Assembly (NCBI GenBank): GCA_031267815.1
Contig: JAIRYI010000046.1
Span: 1 to 48,820, forward strand
Direction: 5' to 3'
DNA from: Desulfarculales bacterium
Lineage (GTDB): Bacteria; Desulfobacterota; Desulfarculia; Desulfarculales; Desulfarculaceae
Length of the DNA: 48,820 nucleotides
Part shown: positions 42,643-48,820 of the stretch, piece after piece
Position numbering within the stretch: the first letter of the stretch is position 1
How the letters are laid out: each line of letters starts with the position of its first letter
Notes under the pieces: model-generated
What the model was told of the DNA's origin: nothing
The model's input: the letters and a program-made list of their open reading frames with translations, nothing else
The model's database searches: none
Translations under genes and position numbers: made by a program

Positions 42643-43629
42643 AGTGGTTACCGTGGCCCAACAGATGGCTTTAATATTGGGCGCGGGCAAAGGCTTGCTT
42701 TCGGAAAACAGCTTTATAGTGCCATCCTCGCTGCGGGAAGGTTTGATAAACAGGGGCAGGGGCTGCAGGTTGCTGTCCAGATCGTCCAGGGCGGCGTAAA
42801 ACAGCCGGTGCCCCGCGTCCAGGATTATCATCACCACCTGATCAGTGTCGACTATGTTCTCCGCTTGTCCGGAAGCCGGATTGATGAAAGAATCATCAAA
42901 AAGTTCGATCTTAAACTCACCGCCCACCATGATCCCCCCGCTGTCAGCCAGGCGTAAACCAATTTTGTCGGCCGGGGTGGCAGTGTCCAGCAGATTAAGC
43001 AATGCCAGATAAGCCTTGGTGCCGGCCCAGATTTTAGCCGTCCCCGCCCAGCCGCCGTCGTGGATTAGTTTGCGCATGCCCAGGAGGGTTTCATAAATGT
43101 CTTTGGCTTTGGCCTCGCCATCGTCCCATTTAACTCCGGGGGTAAAGAAGCAAGGTGACCCGTAGTCCACCTGATAAACAGCCGTACCTCCGCCGTCAGT
43201 CTTCATGGCGTGGCTGATTTTGCCCCGGATGGCCTGCGCGCTCAGCACTTCAGTAGTGCGGCGGGTTGCCCGGCGTATTTCATCCATTTTGCGCCGCGCC
43301 CACTCCTCCATTCTGACTTTTGTCAGCAGCTTAAGATTATTGAGTTCCACTCCGCCTAAAGTTGTGCTGATCTTGATGGGCATAGGCTCTATGTAGGAGA
43401 TATTCAGGTTGTCGCTGAAGAGTGGAGTGCCGGCGGCTCCCCGGCGCACCACCGGCAAAACCTTGGTGACTGCGAATATTTCGTCCACTCCCACTATGGG
43501 CAATTCATGCCGCAAGCGGGTGGTAAAGACGGTATCCATAACCGTGGTTTTCAGCGGCGGCAAATGCTCCAACTGCTGAGCTATGGCTGTGGGAGTGAAA
43601 TAGCTGCGTATATTTACAAGTAATGGCAT
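42637..43629 (-). CDS. Phage major capsid protein (phage_cap_E type)
   Basis: 330 aa. The run TVMDTVFTTRLRHELPIVGVDEI, then SYIEPMPIKISTTLGG and the late YAALDDL...PLFIKPSRSEDG, are typical of the E-type major capsid family (PF03864). It forms the icosahedral shell. It follows the decoration-protein gene by 20 bp with GGAAGGA near its start. Its stop codon is inside a hairpin of a repeat element. Confidence 0.85.
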   Translation of the reverse strand: MPLLVNIRSYFTPTAIAQQLEHLPPLKTTVMDTVFTTRLRHELPIVGVDEIFAVTKVLPVVRRGAAGTPLFSDNLNISYIEPMPIKISTTLGGVELNNLKLLTKVRMEEWARRKMDEIRRATRRTTEVLSAQAIRGKISHAMKTDGGGTAVYQVDYGSPCFFTPGVKWDDGEAKAKDIYETLLGMRKLIHDGGWAGTAKIWAGTKAYLALLNLLDTATPADKIGLRLADSGGIMVGGEFKIELFDDSFINPASGQAENIVDTDQVVMIILDAGHRLFYAALDDLDSNLQPLPLFIKPSRSEDGTIKLFSESKPLPAPNIKAICWATVTTS

Positions 43630-43649
43630 AATATTGGTGTTCCTTCCGG

Positions 43650-44024
43650 TTAAACCGGATAAATGGTTAAAGCTTCCAGGGCTTCCAGAACCGCCGGGGT
43701 GGCCGCTCCGGCCAGAGTGAAAAGCACGGCTTTGACTACCGTGCCATGAACGATGACTTCCGCCGCCGCCTCAGCGGCCGTATCCACCAGATGCAGACAC
43801 ACCCCATAAAGCGCGGGCGCGGGCGGATCGTTTTGGCCGGGCGTATAGGCCGGATCATAGGCCACCGCCAGCCCGGCGGAGTCAAGGGCCAGCAACTGGC
43901 CCGGCTGTAATGTGCCCTGGTTTGCTTTGACCACCCGGCTACGCACAACCACCGGGTGCCCTTCCGCTATCACCTGGGCTTCTTTAAAACTGACGCCCCC
44001 CACAATTCCGTTTTGTATGGCCAT
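43650..44024 (-). CDS. Head decoration protein (phage gpD-like)
   Basis: 124 aa. It shows the small beta-rich decoration pattern: VVVRSRVVKANQGTLQPGQLL, then ALYGVCLHLVDTA and EVIVHGTVVKAVL, matching PF02924-type head decoration proteins. It sits between the protease/scaffold and capsid genes, the usual place. It would stabilise the capsid after expansion. Confidence 0.8.
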   Translation of the reverse strand: MAIQNGIVGGVSFKEAQVIAEGHPVVVRSRVVKANQGTLQPGQLLALDSAGLAVAYDPAYTPGQNDPPAPALYGVCLHLVDTAAEAAAEVIVHGTVVKAVLFTLAGAATPAVLEALEALTIYPV

Positions 44025-44038
44025 AATTTAAAGCCTCC

Positions 44039-44971
44039 TTACACTTTGCTGAGCAGATCATCGTATCCGCTCACCGCTTTGGTTTCCGTGCCCTGCTGCC
44101 CGCGAGTGCTGGCCACAAACAGACCGTGCCGCTTTTGCCCCTCCAGATGTTTTTTAAAAAACTCCAGCGGGTTCACCTTTTGCTCATCCTTGCCTTCGCC
44201 CTCCCGGAAAAGAATGTTCTTTTCCTCCTGACCGCTTAAGGCTTCCATAAAGTTCAGCAGGCCCGGCTGCTGATAGGGCAGAATGACTCCGTCCGCTTCC
44301 AGCTTTTCCAGATAAACCTGATGCTCCGCTCGCCGGGTCTTGGTCTGTAATTCCGCGAACTGCCGGGCCAGCTCATCTTTTTCCTGGCGAAGCTTTTGCA
44401 GTTCCGCCGCCGACGCCTCTTCCGTCTTCTGGCCAGAAGCGCCTTCGCCCTGGCCATTGCTGTTTTTACTCATCGCATCCTCCTTGTTTGCGTTTTTCTC
44501 TTCTTTGTCATTCCGGGCTTGTCCTGGAATCCAAACTTTTTCATTTCTCTCAGCGAAATTGAACTCGCTGAACTTATCTTCGCCGCTGAAATTGACCGCC
44601 TTCAGCCCCTTGACCGCCGGCGGCTGAGCGCCCAGGAAGCCCACATGGCGCAGGCCCCCGTCCGGATAAAAGGCGGCGGAGCGCATCTTAAAGCGTCCGT
44701 CCCTCACCATTTGGGCGAAACCGTCATCCACCTGGGCTAATTTAGCTTCCAGCACCTTGACCCCATCGCGGTTTGTTTCCCGTAAGCCCTCCACCCAGGC
44801 ATAGGCCGGGGCGTCGCTTTGCGGATGCCCGATCACCACCGGAGCCTGATGTTTCTGCGGATCATAGCCGGCCGCAGCTTTGGCGATAAGCTGGTCGCCG
44901 TTATGTTCCTGGCCTTCAGCGTCCACCTGCCTGCCGCCTTTGAAAATTTCGATCCAATCGTTAAAACCCAT
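44039..44971 (-). CDS. Mu-like prohead protease/scaffold (gpI-like)
   Basis: 310 aa from the ATG at 44971 (AGGA nine bases ahead), matching the usual start MGFNDWIEIF. The N-terminal half is the Mu-type protease (APVVIGHPQSDAPAYAWVEGL, RDGRFKMRSAAFYPDG, LGAQPPAVKGL). A coiled-coil scaffold segment follows (KLRQEKDELARQFAELQTK). Between them is KVWIPGQARNDKEEKN (about residues 145-160), the translation of an interspersed palindromic repeat that has entered the gene in frame. It processes and scaffolds the prohead. Confidence 0.85.
   Translation of the reverse strand: MGFNDWIEIFKGGRQVDAEGQEHNGDQLIAKAAAGYDPQKHQAPVVIGHPQSDAPAYAWVEGLRETNRDGVKVLEAKLAQVDDGFAQMVRDGRFKMRSAAFYPDGGLRHVGFLGAQPPAVKGLKAVNFSGEDKFSEFNFAERNEKVWIPGQARNDKEEKNANKEDAMSKNSNGQGEGASGQKTEEASAAELQKLRQEKDELARQFAELQTKTRRAEHQVYLEKLEADGVILPYQQPGLLNFMEALSGQEEKNILFREGEGKDEQKVNPLEFFKKHLEGQKRHGLFVASTRGQQGTETKAVSGYDDLLSKV
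44510..44530. repeat. Palindromic repeat embedded in the protease gene
   Basis: ATTCCGGG (44510-44517) and CCTGGAAT (44523-44530) form an 8-bp stem with one wobble, within TTGTCATTCC...GGAATCC. This is the common proteobacterial interspersed-palindrome type whose translation on one strand reads WIPGQARND. Confidence 0.7.
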
Positions 44972-45097
44972 CTTGACTGTTCCTGTGTTAGAGTTATCAT
45001 TATTTAATAGGAGAAAACTTTTAGGTGGAATACGGGCCACTCCAGAGTCTACAAGCCTAAAAGTGCTGGAATGTGAGCCGTCCAGCTTCGTTTCTCC

Positions 45098-46363
45098 TTA
45101 ATTTTTGTGAATTAATAATCCATGCCGTTGATTTTCCACGTAAGCCAGATTGGGCTTTTTTGTACCCCCTGGCGCAAAAACGCTTACTCCCTGCAACTCG
45201 CCTCGTACCACCTCAAAAACGGCTATGCCTGGGATGCGCTGTTTATCATTGGTTTTCCACAGGCTGATATAGCGTCGCACCAGACGCACTAGGCCGCTCT
45301 TTTCATCCTTGGCTGGAGTTATCCATATCTCGTAAGGGTTTTGGATCATCTCCTCCAACAAAGGAATGATTACTCCATGCCCGGCCTTGGGAAATTTATA
45401 AATGGGCGGGTTACTTCCCTTGACGATTTCATATATCCGGGGAGATAAAATCACCGCCTGTCCGGCCGCGTCCTTAATAATTTTGTTCTGGCCATAGAGC
45501 TTTAAAAACTCGCTCAGATAAAAATTGTCACTCTGCCCGGCCAGCAGCAGCCGCGCTTTATCCAGCAAAGGCAAGCTAGAGGCCGGGACATTGTGCAAGG
45601 CCGGCCTCCGGTAGTCAGCCGGCCCTTTAAGATTCGGCATATCCTTGAAAACCGGAATCTCATCGGAGGAAGCCCCCCACATCGTTTTGCCGGGATGGTA
45701 AGCAAACCCTCTGTCCGGAATTAAGGGCCGGGCCGGAAGGTTTTGCTTCGTCTGCGGATCAACCGGTTCTATCAGATGCCCGTTGGGGTTGTCCGCTTCC
45801 ACTGTAAGCCCGCGTTTATCCACCTGCCGCTGGCTTAAGCTGACCGTGGTGCAGCGGCAGAAAAACCCGTTGGGCGGCCACCAGGTATCCCAAAACTCAT
45901 GGTTTAAGGGAAATACTTTGCCGTGCAAAGCGGCGTGGGTGGGCCGGGTGCGATCGTCCATTATTGCCAGATACATGGCATAAGGCCGGTTTTCCGCGCT
46001 TTCCGTCATCTGCTTGTAGTGGCCCACCGAGTAAGCGGTCTGCAAATTGGTGCGAAAAATGTTATCTATCCGCCAGGATGCTTTACCGCTCCAGCCCCGG
46101 CGGGTGAATATGTCGGCGCACTGGGCCTTAAAATCTTCCAGGGTAATGCCCTTTTCGATGGCCGCCTGCAGGGCCTGATAAACGCCGGCCAGTTCGTCCT
46201 CTCTGGCGATGCCGGCCACCGCGAAAGCCTTGAGCTTGGCTTCATCGGATAATTGGCGGTATTGCCCAGGCGTGATCTGCGTTTTGCTCTGCCAGAACTC
46301 CAGGGCTTCCTGGAAGGGCTGGTCATAAGCCTGTATGGCTGGATTAGAATTGGAATCAGCCAT
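45098..46363 (-). CDS. MuF-type head morphogenesis protein with C-terminal PBECR2-like nuclease domain
   Basis: 421 aa from the ATG at 46363 (GAGGG seven bases ahead). Residues about 60-200 are the phage Mu F domain (IFRTNLQTAYSVGHYKQM, YLAIMDDRTRPTHAALHGKVF, PPNGFFCRCTTVSLSQ). Residues about 295-421 match the phage-Barnase-EndoU-ColicinE5/D-RelE-like type 2 pattern (AVILSPRIYEIV, HGVIIPLLEEMIQNPYEIW, VRRYISLW, GVSVFAPGG...NQRHGLLIHKN). MuF proteins are minor head proteins, and such toxin-like tails are thought to be ejected with DNA and act in the host. No immunity gene is seen next to it. It overlaps the portal gene. Confidence 0.8.
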   Translation of the reverse strand: MADSNSNPAIQAYDQPFQEALEFWQSKTQITPGQYRQLSDEAKLKAFAVAGIAREDELAGVYQALQAAIEKGITLEDFKAQCADIFTRRGWSGKASWRIDNIFRTNLQTAYSVGHYKQMTESAENRPYAMYLAIMDDRTRPTHAALHGKVFPLNHEFWDTWWPPNGFFCRCTTVSLSQRQVDKRGLTVEADNPNGHLIEPVDPQTKQNLPARPLIPDRGFAYHPGKTMWGASSDEIPVFKDMPNLKGPADYRRPALHNVPASSLPLLDKARLLLAGQSDNFYLSEFLKLYGQNKIIKDAAGQAVILSPRIYEIVKGSNPPIYKFPKAGHGVIIPLLEEMIQNPYEIWITPAKDEKSGLVRLVRRYISLWKTNDKQRIPGIAVFEVVRGELQGVSVFAPGGTKKPNLAYVENQRHGLLIHKN

Positions 46364-47915
46364 TGGCTTTCCCTCTGCCGCCGGCAATCATCCGGCCCAG
46401 CAGGCTGGCCTGCAGTATGCCGCCTTCCAGGCTGTCCGCCAGCTTTTGGCTGTCCAGGTCCGGGTAGGCTTCCAGTAGCCCGGCCATCAGCTCATCATAG
46501 CTTTTCGCTCCCGCCACTATAGCCAGAAGACTGTCTTCGTTGCCGGCCAATGCTTCCCCGTTCCGTTCCACCAGGGCCGCGCAAAATTCATCCAGCTGGG
46601 CCTGCCCCTGAATGGCGCGCGTGTTTTCTATTTCATTGTCATTCCATGGCTCCCTAAAAAACGCGGAACGCGTTTTCGCTGGAATTGTCCCGGAATCCCA
46701 GAATTGCGGCGGAGCAAAGTTTGCCGCCGGAACCTCTTCCAGGTCATCTTCATCCAGGTTGTAAGCCTTGATCAGATAAGCACGTGAAAGTTTCAGTCCC
46801 GACTGCTGGAGAACCTGGCTCAAATCTTTGTCCCGGGCCGTGCGCTTGGGCTGTAAATCCTCTTCCTCCCGCCATTCCAGCAGCGGGCTGATGGTGCCCG
46901 GAGAATTTATTTCCGTGTAAATCCAGGAAATCTCCTCCAGGGTGGTTTTGATCAGCCGCGCGTCCGCGTCCTGCAAAAGCTCTAAAATCCCGGCGTGAGT
47001 TTTAGCCGCGGCATAAGAGCCGGTGTCTCCCACCTCGCTGGTTAATGTCTGGCCGCCGATCACCTTGGAAACTTCCGCGTCCATAGCGCTTTTTAAGGTT
47101 TCATGGATTTTGTCCGCCCCGGAGCCGCCGGCGCTTAAGATTTCCACCTTCGCACCATCGGGCATGACCGCCACCGCGTTCTGGCGCATGTTTATCAGGG
47201 CTTGCAGCAGTTTCCTCTGCTCTTCCTCGCTGGTTCCGGGGGCATAGGTGGCGGTTAAAAAGGCCCCGCCGAACTTTTCCACAAATTCAATCCAAAATTT
47301 GACGCCGCCTTTTTTGAAAGTGACCGGCCAGAAGCAACGCGAGAGCAAGCGAAGTCCATAGGGATTGTCATAAGTGGCCCCATGCCGGGCCAGGACAAAC
47401 TTAGCAAAGGGCAGGGGAACTCCTTCCCAGGGATTGTCCTTGGCTAAGAAGCGCGGCTCACTGGTCTGGCTGTCAAAACCAAACCAGCCCGGAGGCAAAG
47501 CCCGTAAGTCCTTGAGCCGCATCCGGCCATCGCCGCGTTCCCAGATAAGTTCGATCGGGGTGTAGCCGTATAAGGGCGCGTTGATAATCTGGGCCACCAG
47601 CCCGGGCATGTCTATCCGCTCCAAATCTTCAGCCAGCCAGTTCACCAGCTTTACCGCATCCGGCGCCGGCTCTTTTTGCTCCAGGCGGCCTGGTTGCCAG
47701 TGGTAGTCTTTAGCCAGAGTGGCCGAATGGCGGGTGGCGATCACACTGGCCAGATGGCCGTCAGCGGTCAGCTCTTCCAAAATCCGCCCGCCTCCGTCCA
47801 CCAGCTTTTTCAGCACCGGGTCCGGATCAGGCAGCAGGCCGAAGAACTGTGACCACTCGGCGTTATCCCGGGTGGCTATTTCCTGTAAAATAAGAATAGG
47901 ATCAAACTTAGGCAT
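46356..47915 (-). CDS. Phage portal protein (DUF935, Mu gp29-like)
   Basis: 519 aa. Conserved DUF935 pieces include YGYTPIELIWERGDG, FVLARHGATYDNPYGLRLL, KKGGVKFWIEFVEKFGGAF and VIGGQTLTSEVGDTGSYAAAK. It forms the dodecameric DNA gate at the capsid vertex. A palindromic repeat is embedded in frame near residues 405-428 (SGTIPAKTRSAFFREPWNDN). It overlaps the terminase stop by eight bases and the MuF start by eight. Confidence 0.9.
   Translation of the reverse strand: MPKFDPILILQEIATRDNAEWSQFFGLLPDPDPVLKKLVDGGGRILEELTADGHLASVIATRHSATLAKDYHWQPGRLEQKEPAPDAVKLVNWLAEDLERIDMPGLVAQIINAPLYGYTPIELIWERGDGRMRLKDLRALPPGWFGFDSQTSEPRFLAKDNPWEGVPLPFAKFVLARHGATYDNPYGLRLLSRCFWPVTFKKGGVKFWIEFVEKFGGAFLTATYAPGTSEEEQRKLLQALINMRQNAVAVMPDGAKVEILSAGGSGADKIHETLKSAMDAEVSKVIGGQTLTSEVGDTGSYAAAKTHAGILELLQDADARLIKTTLEEISWIYTEINSPGTISPLLEWREEEDLQPKRTARDKDLSQVLQQSGLKLSRAYLIKAYNLDEDDLEEVPAANFAPPQFWDSGTIPAKTRSAFFREPWNDNEIENTRAIQGQAQLDEFCAALVERNGEALAGNEDSLLAIVAGAKSYDELMAGLLEAYPDLDSQKLADSLEGGILQASLLGRMIAGGRGKANG
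46641..46696. repeat. Palindromic repeat embedded in the portal gene
   Basis: A 56-bp element ATTCC...GGAAT contains the perfect hairpin AAAACGCG-GAA-CGCGTTTT. It shares the TTGTCATTCC...GGAATCC frame with the smaller copy in the protease gene. It adds about 20 residues to the portal without breaking the frame. Confidence 0.7.
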
Positions 47916-48820
47916 AACCCCTCAGCATTTGCCGGCTTTCCCTGGGCAAGGCGCTCCAGATGGCGGTATCTCTCACCGGCTGACTGGCCCCGGCCAGGGC
48001 CAGAGAAATGGCCCAGAAGCGGTCAGCATGGCCTTCATCATCCTGGGACGCCTGCAAGCGGGGAGATCCGGTAGGGCCCACAAATTTTTTCACCCGGTTA
48101 AGGTCATCCCGTAAGATGGGATTGCCCGCTTCTATGCGCACCCGTCTATCCTCAAAAATTTGCTTGGCCGCCGTGGCCACATTCAAGCGCCGGGGCCCGC
48201 TGAAAATCACCCCTTCCACTCGTGACCCGTAGAGTCGCTGCATGTCCTCAACTGGTTTTTCCCCCATGCCCGTCTGGTCCATAACCAAACGAACCACTTT
48301 ATAAAACCGCATTAAGCGCTCCATCTCTTTGTCGTGCTGGGCGAATGTGGAATTACGAAGCACCACTAACTCGCGCAGCCAGAATACATCTCCCACCTGC
48401 TCGAATACCGCTGCGATCCACAGCGCTCCCCGCACAGCGATGTCATTGCCGATAAAACACAAACCCCCTTCATAGTATTCCGGCTTGCCCGCCTGTTCGT
48501 GTTCCGCCGCCAAGATCAGCTCATAAGGCAGCCAGGAGGCCGCTTCGTCCAGGAACTGCAATTCGTATTCCTGGGCCCAGGCTTCCTCATCTCCCATCCC
48601 GGACCGCAATTCCGCGATATCGCGCTCCAGGCCCCCTTTTACCGCCTGATAGATATCCACGATATGCCGGCTCCAGCCGTCATCTTTGCCAGTTATCAGC
48701 TCGTAAAACTTGTTGTTCTTGCCGTTAGGGGTGGACGTAATTCTCAGCTTGAGCCCCGGCTTGCTGATCACCGGATATAAGGCCCGCCAGATGGCCCGGC
48801 TGTCCTGGTGGAAAGCAAAT
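47908..48820 (-). CDS. Phage terminase large subunit, C-terminal part (Mu gp28-like; 5' end outside window)
   Basis: The frame is open to the right end of the window, so the N-terminal ATPase domain is missing here. Visible are a TSTPNGKNNKFYELI block (late ATPase motif) and the RNase H-like nuclease domain (CFIGNDIAVRGALWIAAVFE, LVMDQTGMGEKPVEDM, RDDLNRVKKF, DDEGHADRFWAISLAL). The catalytic acids D in GNDIA, D in MDQTG and D in GHADRFW are where the family needs them. It cuts and packages phage DNA. Confidence 0.9.
   Translation of the reverse strand, partial: FAFHQDSRAIWRALYPVISKPGLKLRITSTPNGKNNKFYELITGKDDGWSRHIVDIYQAVKGGLERDIAELRSGMGDEEAWAQEYELQFLDEAASWLPYELILAAEHEQAGKPEYYEGGLCFIGNDIAVRGALWIAAVFEQVGDVFWLRELVVLRNSTFAQHDKEMERLMRFYKVVRLVMDQTGMGEKPVEDMQRLYGSRVEGVIFSGPRRLNVATAAKQIFEDRRVRIEAGNPILRDDLNRVKKFVGPTGSPRLQASQDDEGHADRFWAISLALAGASQPVRDTAIWSALPRESRQMLRGYA

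Noticed and set aside
42320-42661. 113-codon minus frame between capsid and gp36-like genes
   Set aside because: Made of repeat element sequence, overlaps the capsid end, no ribosome site.

Overview
The window reads as chromosomal DNA of a Gram-negative bacterium, moderately GC-rich, that carries several stacked mobile elements. A type V-like autotransporter, a P-type (Trb) conjugation system, a MalT/LuxR-type regulator and a Mu-like prophage together fit a proteobacterium in the broad sense. A deltaproteobacterium/Desulfobacterota-type host is my best guess from overall gene style, but it is only a guess. Nearly every gene from 1 to 29.6 kb and from 37.0 to 48.8 kb is on the minus strand. 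The stretch between them (about 29.9-38.1 kb) is AT-rich, mostly plus strand, and looks foreign to both neighbours.

Region 1 (1-6.9 kb, minus): the N-terminal 656 codons of a secreted, glycine-rich autotransporter with autotransporter-associated repeats; a small ORF; an unrecognised 419-aa protein translationally coupled to a fragment of a MalT-like regulator; an intact 864-aa MalT-like LuxR-family regulator; and, upstream of it, a (GA)32 dinucleotide tract.

Region 2 (7.0-29.9 kb, minus): a conjugation module of an ICE or plasmid. From the promoter-proximal end it reads traK-traL-traM-like, trbB, C, D, E, J, L, F, G, H, I, traG/virD4, traF-type peptidase, a small protein, a structured intergenic element, a VirB1-like transglycosylase, topoisomerase I, a Toprim primase-like protein and a giant methylase/helicase of the DarB type. 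Together these build and power the mating channel and prepare or protect transferred DNA. No relaxase gene lies in the window although a traKLM-like set and a candidate oriT leader are present.

Region 3 (29.9-38.4 kb): a low-GC island with debris of an AbiEi-like antitoxin, an IS3-family element cut short and fused in frame to the C-terminal part of a type I methyltransferase (hsdM, itself interrupted by an amber codon), then two intact genes: a 1253-aa membrane-spanning YobI-like P-loop NTPase and a 461-aa AlbA_2/RecG-like-ATPase protein. An IS1-family element with an 8-bp target duplication sits after them. A 15-bp direct repeat (one mismatch) flanks the whole island. The two intact genes are the best candidate for an uncharacterised defence module.

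Region 4 (38.4-48.8 kb, minus): the head half of a Mu-like prophage late operon, from terminase (partial, running off the window) through portal, MuF with a C-terminal nuclease-like domain, protease/scaffold, decoration protein, capsid, neck and tail-completion proteins to a DUF2586-type sheath. It stops at the island edge; tube, tape-measure and baseplate genes are absent here. Two copies of a covarying double-hairpin element and two coding-sequence-embedded palindromic repeats lie in this operon. No tRNA, rRNA or CRISPR array was seen.
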